This document shows, in pieces, positions 25,485-33,813 of a DNA stretch of 33,961 bases. The translations under genes and the position numbers were made by a program. The notes under the pieces are model-generated. The model did not search any database, was not told the origin of the DNA, and saw nothing but the letters and a program-made list of their open reading frames with translations. Source of the DNA: Spirochaetales bacterium (GTDB taxonomy: Bacteria > Spirochaetota > Spirochaetia > SZUA-6 > JAFGRV01); contig JAFGHO010000073.1 in assembly GCA_016930085.1 (NCBI GenBank), forward strand, positions 1-33,961, read 5' to 3'. The first letter of the stretch is position 1. Every line of letters begins with the position of its first letter.

Positions 25485-25925
25485 CTAAATCGTGACGATC
25501 TTGTCGTCGGATAATTCCTTGATGAAAATCTGTTCGTACCTTCCCGAATCTTCGGCCTTCATTTTGTGTGGAAAATACGTTTGTGCGAAAAAGAAGAGGA
25601 TATCCGCCATATCGGATGAGGATTCGAGCATGGTGTAACGATAGTAACAGGGATAGGTGTTGAGAATGTTCTTTCTGTAAGGGTCGTCTTCGAGTTCGGG
25701 ATCGGTCTGTTTCCTGATCTGGTTTCTGAGCCCACCGAACCATGCCTTTGAAACGAAAAAGAGGTTGAGTTTCTTTTTTACATCCTCATAGTAGAGTTCG
25801 AAAATGCCGCCGACCGCGGGCACGGCGGAGGCGATCGTGTATTTGTCGACTTTCGTCAACCTGGACCACCGGATTGTGTAATAGACCGATTCGTCCCGCT
25901 CCCTTTTTTCGACGACAGGTTGCAT
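25485..25925 (-). CDS. conserved-looking small protein paired with the PP2C phosphatase, function unknown
   Basis: A 146-residue soluble protein I do not recognise. It starts 8 bases after the stop of the receiver-PP2C gene, with AGGAT as ribosome site; the frame extends upstream to 25973 but that would overlap the phosphatase gene. Visible features are a beta-rich N-terminal half (YYTIRWSRLTKVDKY, AVGGIFELYYED) and a basic middle segment (FGGLRNQIRKQTDP). A C-terminal SSSDMADILFFFAQTYFPHK follows, with no membrane segment or signal peptide. Tight spacing suggests a function tied to the phosphatase, but this is inference. It converges with the FAD oxidase gene, only 10 bases apart. Confidence 0.75.
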   Translation of the reverse strand: MQPVVEKRERDESVYYTIRWSRLTKVDKYTIASAVPAVGGIFELYYEDVKKKLNLFFVSKAWFGGLRNQIRKQTDPELEDDPYRKNILNTYPCYYRYTMLESSSDMADILFFFAQTYFPHKMKAEDSGRYEQIFIKELSDDKIVTI

Positions 25926-25933
25926 GGCGGATC

Positions 25934-27112
25934 CTATAATTCCGCAACGATGAGGATGGCATCGTCGATGCAATCCGAATAATCGCCGATTATCTCTCCT
26001 TCGACGGATTCCTTGTTTTTAATTATTTTTTGTTTCAATGCTTCGGGTTTCAATGCCATATGTTCCCTCAATATCCCGACAAGACTCTGTTCGCAAAAAC
26101 GTTCGCCGCAGTCATCCAGCCATGCATAGATGCCGTCGGTAAAGAGGACGAGTTTGTCCCCCTTTTCAATGGAAACTGACGAAACTTCATATTCGGTATT
26201 GAGGTTGATGCAGAGGGGAATACCGTCGTTCTTGAGTCTGAAGATTTTATCCCGTTTGGGTGAAAGGAGGTACTGCGCGGGATGTCCCGCCGTCGAGTAG
26301 ACGAGTCTGTTCGATTGTTCGTCGACCCAGGCGGCAAAGGAGGTAAAGAACATATTCTCGAGAAAATAGGGCTGCAGTTCTGTGTTGATGCCTTCGATGA
26401 GTTCCGCCGGCCCCTTCGATGAAAACACCTGGTGGCGCAACGACAGCTTGAACATAATGGAGAGAAAAGCCGCGTGCACGTTGTGCCCGCTGCCGTCCGC
26501 GATAACAAAGGCGGTTGTCAGGTCATTGATCGGAATTATATCGAAGAGGTCTCCGCCGATCTTTTTGGCAAAGGCATAATACACGCTCGTTCTCTTCGCC
26601 CATTTATCCGGTATATTCTGCTGAATGATCCGCCGCTGAATGTTCGCCGAAATTTCAAGCTCTTCATCGATTTCAAGCAGGGCCCGCTGGAGTTCGTCCC
26701 TCAAAGCGCCGATCCTGATGCGCGCCTGGTTTCTTTCGAGTGCGTAGAGAATGACCCTCTCCAGTACACGGCTGTCCGCCTGGCCTTTGACGAGGTAATC
26801 CTGCGCGCCTTCCTGGACGGCCTTTATCGCCAGTTCTTCGTCGGTGAGTCCGGAGAGGACAACGATCGGTGTTTCAGGGGCGAGCGAATTCGTCCGGCGG
26901 ACCGTTTCGAGCCCCGTTGCATCCGGAAGCGTCAGATCGAGGATAATAAGATCGAAGGTACGCTCTTTGAACCGGTCGATCAGTTCGCTCATGCGGACGA
27001 CGTGTTCGATGGTGGCGCCGATTTTTTCGCTTTCGGAAAGAGCTTCCTTGATTAGGCGCGCATCGCCCGGATTGTCTTCAACCAAAATGATATTGATGTC
27101 GTGAGTTTTCAC
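25934..27112 (-). CDS. response regulator with SpoIIE-type PP2C phosphatase output
   Basis: A 392-residue two-domain signalling protein. The receiver domain (6-125) has the acidic pair E12/D13, phospho-acceptor D59 in LIILDLTLP, VVLSG with the conserved Ser/Thr position, and K110 in DYLVKG. A coiled-coil linker (about 130-165, DELQRALLEIDEELEISANIQRR) leads to the PP2C/SpoIIE domain with metal-binding GGDLFD (187-192), ADGSGH (206-211), AGHPAQYLL and a terminal DDAILIV. It would dephosphorylate a Ser/Thr-phosphoprotein, such as an anti-anti-sigma factor, when the receiver is phosphorylated. Neither sensor kinase nor STAS protein is in this window. The start is GTG with AGGAAG upstream, and a TGTTACC/GGTAACA dyad sits just before it. 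Confidence 0.92.
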   Translation of the reverse strand: MKTHDINIILVEDNPGDARLIKEALSESEKIGATIEHVVRMSELIDRFKERTFDLIILDLTLPDATGLETVRRTNSLAPETPIVVLSGLTDEELAIKAVQEGAQDYLVKGQADSRVLERVILYALERNQARIRIGALRDELQRALLEIDEELEISANIQRRIIQQNIPDKWAKRTSVYYAFAKKIGGDLFDIIPINDLTTAFVIADGSGHNVHAAFLSIMFKLSLRHQVFSSKGPAELIEGINTELQPYFLENMFFTSFAAWVDEQSNRLVYSTAGHPAQYLLSPKRDKIFRLKNDGIPLCINLNTEYEVSSVSIEKGDKLVLFTDGIYAWLDDCGERFCEQSLVGILREHMALKPEALKQKIIKNKESVEGEIIGDYSDCIDDAILIVAEL

Positions 27113-27507
27113 AATATCTTCTTCCTGTTACCTGCGACTAAGCCACATATCCCGGTAACACATCATTTGGGGGGAATTTTCACGCAGAAAAAATCCCCTC
27201 CTGCCCGGATGCTTTACCGATACGGCTCTTTTTCCGAAATCGGTGAACCGGTTTTTTGTTTTTCGGCACGGTCATGTAAAGCAACGCGTAAATATGTAAA
27301 AAGGATATAGAATTGCACAAACTGAGTCAATATGTTATGGGACACCTTTATTCCGTTTTTATCGAGATTCCGGTTTTTTATTTCCCACTGTCGCAGCGGT
27401 ATTTCCCCGGCCGTACCGGAAACCGTTCAAGGAAGGATCCCGGTTTGCCGTTGCTTGCATTCTTGAGTATTTTTCTGTACCATGTGTATTGCATACGGGA
27501 GGTCGAT
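27113..27507. other. divergent intergenic region before the TPR lipoprotein
   Basis: 395 bases. Next to the phosphatase start there is an inverted repeat (27126-27160), and a second imperfect hairpin with arms GGGGAATTTT (27171-27180) and AAAAATCCCC (27189-27198). The plus frame of the lipoprotein is open back to about 27313, but no ribosome site supports a longer protein. No good promoter was found. Confidence 0.45.
27126..27160. promoter_or_regulatory. inverted repeat before the PP2C response-regulator gene
   Basis: Perfect 7-bp arms TGTTACC (27126-27132) and GGTAACA (27154-27160), 21 bases apart. On the minus strand the right arm of the RNA hairpin ends just before the AGGAAG ribosome site. 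Operator or leader hairpin; low certainty. Confidence 0.35.
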
Positions 27508-28755
27508 GTGATAAAGACAAACGCCGGGACGATCCTTCGGATACTCATACCGTCATTCATCCTTGTATTCACGATTACCTCATGCCTTTCGGTCGGGAAA
27601 GGGGGATCGAACGAAACAATCGAGGACGTACTCGGGGAAACGGGTATCACGGTTCCCCGCGGTTTTTCCGATATGGCCGTATCGGCCTCGGACAGCGGAC
27701 TTTCGGCCGGAAACGATATCATCCCCCTTCTCTACCTCGAATCGACGTTCGTGGAAGCATCGGATATAAAGGAAACCTGTTCGATTTTAGGCGGACTCGT
27801 CAAGGCCGCCCGAACGTTGTCCGGGACCGCGGACGACCCCCGGGCGGCCCTTGCGCAGACGCTTCGAATGCTCGATGACGACTTCGGGCTGCGATACAGG
27901 GAGGAGAAATCGATAAACCTCGTCTCGCTTTCGCTTCCCGGCCACCGGTACGACCACGATACGGGAATGTTTGTTTTTCTCGCCGTCGCCGAAGAACTCT
28001 CGTGGCCCCTTTATCCGGTGCGGATACCCAACCGCTTTATTCTCCGCTGGAAGGACGGGCGGAATGCATTCGACTTCGATATTACCACCGGGGAAGTGCT
28101 TTCGGATGACGATATCAGAAAGCGCTACAGCGGGGGCGGGAAGAAGTTTCCGGGCGGGATGTATTTTAAAGCGATGGGGGCACGGGAGATTGCCGGTGTG
28201 TATTATAATGCGCTCGGGCTTTTTGCCTTCCACACATTCGATTATCAGGCCGCGTTGGGCTATTTCGACAGGGCCGCATCGTATGCGCCGGGGCTGGCCG
28301 TCATCTATAACAACAGGGGAAATACCTTTGCCTCGCTGCACCGCTATGAAGATGCTTTCAGCGATCACGCCGAGGCGATTTCCCTGAATCCCTTTTGCGC
28401 GACATGTTATAAAAACAGGGGCGAGTTGAACCTCCTGCTCGAACGATATGATAAAGCGGTTCGGGATTTTACGGCCGCAATCGGTCTCGAACCGGATAAT
28501 GCGGAGTTCCCGTATCTTCGCGGCGCGGTTTTTTTTGCGATGAATGAATACGAAAGGGCCGAAGAGGATTTTACCGGAGTGCTTCTGCTCGACGGGAATC
28601 ACGTGATGGCGCTCATCTATCGGGGGATGACCTTTTTCCAGCGGAATCAGACGGGGAAGGCGGTCGATGATTTCAGGCGGGCGTATGCGATCGAACCGAA
28701 AAGCATCATGTACGTGCCCGATACCCTGAAAGGAAGCGTAAGGAAGGGAAAGTAA
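27508..28755 (+). CDS. SirB1-like (Transglut_core2) / TPR lipoprotein
   Basis: A 415-residue predicted lipoprotein. I take the GTG at 27508 as start because GGGAGG lies 5 bases upstream and it places a normal signal sequence (10-25) before the lipobox ITSC, Cys26. Residues about 100-240 resemble the SirB1/transglutaminase-core-2 domain: LAVAEELSWPLYPVRIPNRFILRW and the AFDFDITTGEVL strand, equivalent to the 'GLPGHFLVR ... DPF.G' pattern. The usual catalytic Cys region is not conserved, so it may be inactive. Residues about 245-400 contain at least four TPR repeats (YYNALGLFAF, VIYNNRGNTFASLHRYEDA, ATCYKNRGELNLLLERYDKA, ALIYRGMTFFQRNQTGKA). Probably a surface-facing scaffold; partner unknown. 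Confidence 0.75.
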   Translation: MIKTNAGTILRILIPSFILVFTITSCLSVGKGGSNETIEDVLGETGITVPRGFSDMAVSASDSGLSAGNDIIPLLYLESTFVEASDIKETCSILGGLVKAARTLSGTADDPRAALAQTLRMLDDDFGLRYREEKSINLVSLSLPGHRYDHDTGMFVFLAVAEELSWPLYPVRIPNRFILRWKDGRNAFDFDITTGEVLSDDDIRKRYSGGGKKFPGGMYFKAMGAREIAGVYYNALGLFAFHTFDYQAALGYFDRAASYAPGLAVIYNNRGNTFASLHRYEDAFSDHAEAISLNPFCATCYKNRGELNLLLERYDKAVRDFTAAIGLEPDNAEFPYLRGAVFFAMNEYERAEEDFTGVLLLDGNHVMALIYRGMTFFQRNQTGKAVDDFRRAYAIEPKSIMYVPDTLKGSVRKGK

Positions 28756-28786
28756 TCTGACGACGCTGTACAGGCGGCCGGGTAAA

Positions 28787-28792
28787 TATAAT
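28787..28792 (+). promoter_or_regulatory. -10 element of the OB-fold lipoprotein gene
   Basis: Perfect TATAAT at 28787-28792. The -35 region is weak. The predicted transcription start (about 28799) falls inside the palindrome that follows. Confidence 0.5.
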
Positions 28793-28795
28793 TTA

Positions 28796-28821
28796 CGACA
28801 TATGTCGTACGACATATGTCG
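28796..28821. promoter_or_regulatory. perfect 26-bp palindrome over the transcription start
   Basis: Two copies of the self-complementary CGACATATGTCG separated by TA, so each half and the whole are perfect palindromes. It lies 3 bases after a TATAAT box, over the expected transcription start, and ends where the Shine-Dalgarno (GGGGGAGG, 28821-28828) begins. Placement is that of a repressor operator; as RNA it would be a very stable hairpin beside the ribosome site. Confidence 0.8.
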
Positions 28822-28832
28822 GGGGAGGTTTC

Positions 28833-29291
28833 ATGAAAGGAAGAACGATGTTCATCTCAACCGGGGTTTTTGTCGTTCTCGTTCTGGCGGGCGGATGCAG
28901 TACGGCCATCGGGGCGATCAGAGATAATCCGGAAGATTTCGCGGGCAGGGAGGTGACCGTTGCGGGAAATGTCGTGAACGTGATCACTGTCCCGTTTGCC
29001 GGACTCTCGATAATCAGTCTTGAAGACCGGACGGGAAATGCCGTCGTCTTTTCGGACAAGCAATACGGGACGGGACAGGCGGTTGTCGTCACGGGCACTG
29101 TCGTGGCATTGCCTTCCACGGACGAAGCCGAAGACGCCTCTGAAAAGGCGGTAAACTGGCTGCGTGATTACCTCATCGAAAACGATATCGTCGATAAAGC
29201 CTTTGCCGGAGGACTCGCCGGGGGGATCGTCAAGGCGATAGAGGGAATAGCAGGCGGACTTCACACGATATTTTTCATTGTCGAATCCTGA
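28833..29291 (+). CDS. small OB-fold-like lipoprotein
   Basis: A 152-residue predicted lipoprotein with an N-terminal hydrophobic stretch (7-20) and lipobox LAGGC (Cys22). The mature part begins AIRDNPEDFAGREVTVAGNVVNVI, then ISLEDRTGNAVVF and GTGQAVVVTGTVVALP. This is the 'pathway of strands' layout of small periplasmic OB-fold proteins (tRNA_anti-like/NirD-like). The C-terminal third (about 105-150) is helical and Gly/Ala-rich (AFAGGLAGGIVKAIEGIAGG). The ATG at 28833 has GGGGGAGG 4 bases upstream. It is controlled by the 26-bp palindrome. No specific function can be given. Confidence 0.8.
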   Translation: MKGRTMFISTGVFVVLVLAGGCSTAIGAIRDNPEDFAGREVTVAGNVVNVITVPFAGLSIISLEDRTGNAVVFSDKQYGTGQAVVVTGTVVALPSTDEAEDASEKAVNWLRDYLIENDIVDKAFAGGLAGGIVKAIEGIAGGLHTIFFIVES

Positions 29292-29496
29292 TGTTTTTTC
29301 TCCGCTGAAATTATCGGTTTTCACCGGATGAATTCCGGATAATCTATTGATTCAGGGAGAAAAACCAATTACATTATTTTCATAACAAGAGTGAACGTGT
29401 CCGTTTATTCCGGCGGCAGGTTTCTTTTTTACGGAAATTATCGTCCGGCAATTATCCCGGTTTGATGATATAGTTAAAAAAAGGGGGAACAGGTTA

Positions 29497-30264
29497 ATGA
29501 AACAGGTAATCCTTGTGCGGCACGCCCTGGCGGTGGAAAGGGAAGAAGGGCTTCCGGATTTCGTCCGGTCGCTTCAAAAAAAGGGGAGGCGGCAGGCGGA
29601 AAAAATGAGTAAAAAACTGAGAAAGCGGGAAATTCCGGTGCCCGATCTCTTTATATCGAGTCCCGCGAACCGGGCCCTGGAGACCGCGCAGGTGTACGCG
29701 AAGGAATTCGGGTATCCGGTCAAAAAGATCATGCTCAAAGATGAACTTTACAACGACATTTCCTCACAGTCGTTTCTCGATATGATCAAAAGCCTCGATA
29801 ACAAGACCGGTTCGGTGATCGTCTTTGGTCACGATCCTTCCATTACCGGGTTCGCGCACGTTCTCGCAAAGGGCTTCACGGAAAAACTGCCCAAATGCGC
29901 CACGCTGGTCGTCACGTTCAATATAAATGAGTGGAAAAAATGTGCGAACGGAACCGGTAAGGTGTCGTTTTTCGAATATCCGAAACGTCTCGCGAGATAT
30001 TACCGCGCCCGGACAAAGGAAGTCGCGGAAAAACTCGAGGAACGGATCGCGGACCTGCTGAAATCCTATGACACGGATGTTGCAATAAAGAAAACGCCCT
30101 CTATCAGGATGTGGGCCTACGAGATCGCCCGCGGCTTTATCAAATCCGTAAGAAAAGCCGGGGCTAAGAAAAACAAATCCGCGCAGCATGAGAAGCCCGG
30201 ACCAAAAGAAGAGACGAGAATCGATATCGCCGCATCGGAAAACCCGGTTCAGAGAAAGGATTAG
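29497..30264 (+). CDS. SixA-type histidine phosphatase
   Basis: A 255-residue histidine-acid-phosphatase superfamily enzyme of the SixA (phosphohistidine phosphatase) group. The N-terminal RHA motif (8-10, H9 nucleophile), SSPANRALETA (54-64, R59) and GHDPS (111-115, H112) make the phosphate pocket. SixA in E. coli is about 160 residues; here about 90 extra C-terminal residues follow (from about 165), basic and charged (SVRKAGAKKNKSAQHEKPG), with no domain I recognise. A G-rich ribosome site (GGGGG) lies 9 bases upstream. It is followed by ppk1, whose catalysis passes through phosphohistidine; a link is inferred from position only. Confidence 0.85.
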   Translation: MKQVILVRHALAVEREEGLPDFVRSLQKKGRRQAEKMSKKLRKREIPVPDLFISSPANRALETAQVYAKEFGYPVKKIMLKDELYNDISSQSFLDMIKSLDNKTGSVIVFGHDPSITGFAHVLAKGFTEKLPKCATLVVTFNINEWKKCANGTGKVSFFEYPKRLARYYRARTKEVAEKLEERIADLLKSYDTDVAIKKTPSIRMWAYEIARGFIKSVRKAGAKKNKSAQHEKPGPKEETRIDIAASENPVQRKD

Positions 30265-30300
30265 ACGCCCGCAGGACTTTTCTTTTTACATACCGCATAG

Positions 30301-30306
30301 TATAAT
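30301..30306 (+). promoter_or_regulatory. -10 element before ppk1
   Basis: Perfect TATAAT between the sixA stop and the ppk1 start, without a clear -35. It may allow ppk1 to be transcribed on its own. Confidence 0.4.
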
Positions 30307-30355
30307 CGGGACGTACCGGATATGCACGAAGGAGGAAAGTCCGGCCGGCGGGACA

Positions 30356-32422
30356 ATGAATATGGAAAACGAACGTTTCGTACCCAAAGAAATAAGCTGG
30401 CTGTCGTTCAATGAACGGGTGTTGCAGGAAGCGGCAAATCCGGAGGTTCCCCTCATCGAACGGATCAAATTTCTGGGCATTTTTTCGTCCAATCTCGACG
30501 AGTTTTTCAGGATACGGGTGGCCACCCTCAAACGTCTTTCCAATCTGGGGAAAAAGGCAAAAAAAATTTTCGGCCGTAATCCCAGGGCCATTCTCGAGAA
30601 GATAGAGCGTATCGTCCTGAACCAGCAGGAGGCATTCAACCGTACCTATAACCTGATTCTCGATGAACTCGCGGAAGAAAAAATATATATCATCAACGAA
30701 GGGGAACTCACCCGCGAACAGGGAACGTATGTGCGGGATTATTTCCGGAAAATCGTCCGGCCGAAACTGATCCCGATCATGATCGACCAGGTCGAACGCT
30801 TTCCCGATTTGAAAGACAAATCCATCTACCTGGCCGTCCGTCTTTCCCGGAAAGACGGCTTGAAAAAACCCAAATACGCCCTCATCGAAGTTCCCTCGGA
30901 CAATATTTCCCGTTTTCTTCTCCTTCCCCAGAAAAATGGCAACCGGTACATTATCCTCCTCGACGATGTCATACGGTTCGGGCTGGAAGAGATTTTTTCC
31001 ATATTCAGGTTCGACACGATCGAGGCCTACACGATAAAACTCACCCGCGACGCCGAACTCGACATCGAGGACGATCTGTCCCAGAGTATCATCAAGAAAG
31101 TCGTCAAAAGCCTCAAACAGCGGCGCGAGGGAAATCCGGTCCGGTTTATCTACGACGCGTCCATTTCCGAAGATCTCCTTCAGTTTTTGATGAAGAAACT
31201 TCATCTGACGAAAAACGACACCCTCATCGCGGGCGCCCGGTATCATAATTTCAAGGATTTTATCGAGTTTCCCGATTTCAATGAGGAACGGTTCAAATAC
31301 GCCTCGTTTCCCGTCCTCATGCAAAAGGACGTAGTGCAGAATAAAATACTCCTCGATACGATTCACCAGCGGGATATCCTCCTTCACTTTCCCTATCACT
31401 CGTTTCACTACATCATCGATCTGCTCAGGGAGGCGTCGATCGACCCGGGCGTCCGCTCGATCAAGATCACGCTGTACCGGGTCGCGCGGAACTCGAGCGT
31501 GATCAACGCACTCATCAACGCGGTGAAAAACGGGAAATCCGTCATGGTCGTTCTGGAGCTTCAGGCGCGGTTCGACGAGGAAGCGAACGTCAACTGGGCG
31601 AACAAACTCCAGAGTGAGGGGGCGAAGGTGCTGTACGGCATCCCCGGCCTCAAGGTGCATTCGAAAATATGCCTCATCACGCGGGCCGTCAGGCAGCGGC
31701 TGACGCGGTACGCAATCATCGGGACGGGCAATTTCAATGAGGACACGGCCCGCATCTATTCCGATCATTGCCTCTTTACCGTGGACAAGCGGCTTACCGG
31801 TGAAGTCGACAGCATATTCGAGTTTTTCGAACACACCTACAAGGTCACCGAATACAGCCACCTCATCGTCTCGCCTTTTTCAACGAGAAAGAAGATCCTC
31901 AAACTCATCGCGAAGGAGACGAAAAACGCGCAAAAGGGCGAGGAGGCATCGATCTTTTTCAAGCTGAACAACCTGGTGGACACGGAAATTATCCGGGCGC
32001 TCTATGACGCCTCCGGGGCGGGGGTGAAGATAAAGATCATCGTCCGGAGCATGGTTTCACTCGTTCCCGGCGTTCCGGGGGTGAGCGACAACATCGAGGC
32101 GATCAGCATCGTCGACAAGTTTCTCGAACATTCCCGGATATTCATTTTCCACAACGGCGGGGACGAGAAATATTTCATCTCCTCCGCGGACCTCATGGCG
32201 CGGAACCTCGACGGACGGGTCGAGGTGACCTGCCCTATCTACGACAAATCGATCCAGTACGAATTGAGGAAATATCTCGACATCCAGTGGTCGGACAACA
32301 CAAAGGCGAGGATACTGAACAGCCATTTCGAAAACAGGATACGGGAAAACACGGCGGGACGAAAGATCCGCGCGCAGGAAGTCATCTTCACCATGCTTAA
32401 GGACATGGGGCCGGCCGGGTAG
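30356..32422 (+). CDS. ppk1: polyphosphate kinase 1
   Basis: A 688-residue polyphosphate kinase that reversibly makes polyphosphate from ATP, the usual PPK1 length. All four domains are recognisable: N domain (FVPKEISWLSFNERVLQEA; FSSNLDEFFRIRVA), head, C1 and C2. The catalytic histidine is H435 in GLKVHSKICLITR, and H592 lies in FLEHSRIFIFHNGGDEKYF; both fall at the E. coli numbering. GTGNFNEDTARIYSD (456-470) and SSADLMARNLDGRVEV (609-624) are further signatures. The ATG at 30356 (or 30362) starts the conserved N-terminus; a frame open to 30188 overlaps sixA and is not conserved in type. AAGGAGG lies about 20 bases upstream, separated by a GTCC/GGAC stem, so spacing may be shortened by folding. 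Confidence 0.96.
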   Translation: MNMENERFVPKEISWLSFNERVLQEAANPEVPLIERIKFLGIFSSNLDEFFRIRVATLKRLSNLGKKAKKIFGRNPRAILEKIERIVLNQQEAFNRTYNLILDELAEEKIYIINEGELTREQGTYVRDYFRKIVRPKLIPIMIDQVERFPDLKDKSIYLAVRLSRKDGLKKPKYALIEVPSDNISRFLLLPQKNGNRYIILLDDVIRFGLEEIFSIFRFDTIEAYTIKLTRDAELDIEDDLSQSIIKKVVKSLKQRREGNPVRFIYDASISEDLLQFLMKKLHLTKNDTLIAGARYHNFKDFIEFPDFNEERFKYASFPVLMQKDVVQNKILLDTIHQRDILLHFPYHSFHYIIDLLREASIDPGVRSIKITLYRVARNSSVINALINAVKNGKSVMVVLELQARFDEEANVNWANKLQSEGAKVLYGIPGLKVHSKICLITRAVRQRLTRYAIIGTGNFNEDTARIYSDHCLFTVDKRLTGEVDSIFEFFEHTYKVTEYSHLIVSPFSTRKKILKLIAKETKNAQKGEEASIFFKLNNLVDTEIIRALYDASGAGVKIKIIVRSMVSLVPGVPGVSDNIEAISIVDKFLEHSRIFIFHNGGDEKYFISSADLMARNLDGRVEVTCPIYDKSIQYELRKYLDIQWSDNTKARILNSHFENRIRENTAGRKIRAQEVIFTMLKDMGPAG

Positions 32423-32481
32423 AGGGAGTGAGAGGGGGGGGTGGTAACTAATTTAAGTTTTTTATTTGAGTTAACCCAAAA

Positions 32482-32949
32482 TCAAGGATACAATTTAGTT
32501 TTTTTAAAATATCCAACAATTGATGTAAATATTGAATGATAATATAGACCAATCATCATTTCGACTTTTAGATCATTCATTCCACAATATTCAGAGAAAG
32601 CTCGTCCAAGATGTATATAAATTTCAGTGGGCCTTTCTAAATATTTTTTTATCACCTTAGTATATTTATTTATTCTATTCTCGAGGAATTTAGAGCTAAA
32701 ATTAGGATATAATTTTTCTATATTATCAAAAAAGCATTCACTAAAGCCATCACGTAATAATGATATAACTTTTTGTTCTAAATTAAGCCTAAAAATGCTA
32801 ATATCAATACAAAAATATCTGAAACAAATTAATTCAAGTGCGATGGTAGTAATATCTAATTTAGATGCATTAGAGATACCATCAATTAAAGTCTTTGGTG
32901 TTTCACATAATCCTAATAAATCTTTTCCGATATTATAATATTTATTCAT
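32482..32949 (-). CDS. AT-rich island protein of unknown function
   Basis: A 155-residue all-helical-looking protein I do not recognise. It has no signal peptide; there is an alternation of hydrophobic and charged helices (TTIALELICFRYFCIDISIF; LEQKVISLLRDGFSEC; FLENRINKYTKVIKKYLERP) and several Cys residues, but no motif I can name. The frame is open upstream to a TAG near 33027, which would add about 25 residues (ending GYEQNLNSWKDDVD) but offers no ATG; the protein could therefore be a truncated remnant. Composition is unlike the genes to the left. Confidence 0.5.
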   Translation of the reverse strand: MNKYYNIGKDLLGLCETPKTLIDGISNASKLDITTIALELICFRYFCIDISIFRLNLEQKVISLLRDGFSECFFDNIEKLYPNFSSKFLENRINKYTKVIKKYLERPTEIYIHLGRAFSEYCGMNDLKVEMMIGLYYHSIFTSIVGYFKKTKLYP

Positions 32950-33291
32950 ATCAACATCATCTTTCCATGAATTAAGATTTTGTTCATAACCCCGCGAATA
33001 TAAAAGCCGGCTGAAGGCTACTATTAGCTAAAAAAAGCGAAGAGACATATTACTCGTTATAGGCAGAAAATTTTCTATTATCTTTCAATTCCGTTAATGG
33101 AAGGTAATTAATGGAATTAATGAAAAATCTCCTCATCAATACCTGAAATAGGTTTATCACATATCAATTTAATTTAATCGGTACCATATTTTTCCTGCCT
33201 GGTTTCATATTTTACTTCTTTGCTTCCTTTCATACAACATCCAAATATTCTATTACAAAACTCTAGTGAAAGCATAAGGTTATGCAACATT
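32950..33291. other. non-coding gap in the AT-rich island
   Basis: 342 bases. The left end (to about 33027) extends the frame of the neighbouring gene without a start. At 33087-33118 there is an inverted repeat AATTCC / GGAATT, with a direct repeat TTAATGGAA inside it. No promoter or gene could be supported. Confidence 0.4.
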
Positions 33292-33813
33292 TTAATTTTC
33301 ATATAAAACAAAAAGATCATGATATTTCTGCAATTTTGAATAATCTATCTTTGTTAAATATTTTAAATATGCAAGTCGTTTGTGACCTTCAAAAATAGAA
33401 TATGAATTATCATCTATTTTCTTTACAATTATTTCCGTTGGCCATGTTCCATTATCTAACATATATTTCATCAACCCTGTTTTGAGATTATCGTGTGTTT
33501 TTATAATTTTAGAACCAATTGAATCAATCCATTCTCCATTATTGAAAGATATTGTTTTATATATTCTTTCTGATGATAATTGAATTTCAGTGAAATGAAA
33601 ATCATTTGGGTTTTTGCCTTTTAAAATTTCAGGTGCTTGTCTAAAATGCCTATAAATTAATTGTTCAATCGCTGATTCTGGCCAATTGTGTAAAAAATTT
33701 CTTTTTTTAGCTATATAAGAGTCAAATGTCTCCATATTAATAGTTTCATTATTTCTTGGTTTTAACTTTTTCCATATACTATGATATTTCATATTTTTTA
33801 TTTCGATAAACAT
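33292..33813 (-). CDS. ParB/Srx-like domain protein in the AT-rich island
   Basis: A 173-residue protein. The C-terminal part contains WPTEIIVKKIDDNSYSIFEG followed by HKRLAYLKYL, the 'strand, then GHxRL, then helix' signature of the ParB/Srx (ParB N-terminal) fold, in which the GHxR loop binds nucleotide. The N-terminal half (1-90) is basic and helical (KYHSIWKKLKPRNNE; AKKRNFLHNWPESAIEQLIYRHFRQAP) with no named domain. No helix-turn-helix follows the ParB part, so it is not a chromosome-partition ParB; such single-domain proteins are common in phage and genomic islands. The start lacks a Shine-Dalgarno; ATG at 33792 is an alternative. Confidence 0.6.
   Translation of the reverse strand: MFIEIKNMKYHSIWKKLKPRNNETINMETFDSYIAKKRNFLHNWPESAIEQLIYRHFRQAPEILKGKNPNDFHFTEIQLSSERIYKTISFNNGEWIDSIGSKIIKTHDNLKTGLMKYMLDNGTWPTEIIVKKIDDNSYSIFEGHKRLAYLKYLTKIDYSKLQKYHDLFVLYEN

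Noticed and set aside
27313-27507. Longer N-terminus for the TPR lipoprotein
   Set aside because: It would bury the lipobox far inside the chain; the GTG at 27508 with GGGAGG gives a normal lipoprotein signal.
30188-30355. N-terminal extension of Ppk1 overlapping sixA
   Set aside because: The extension is outside the conserved PPK1 N-terminus, overlaps sixA by 77 bases and lacks its own ribosome site.
30164-31861. 565-codon open frame on the minus strand
   Set aside because: It mirrors ppk1, which has all catalytic residues in place. The antisense frame shows no recognisable motif and no credible start.
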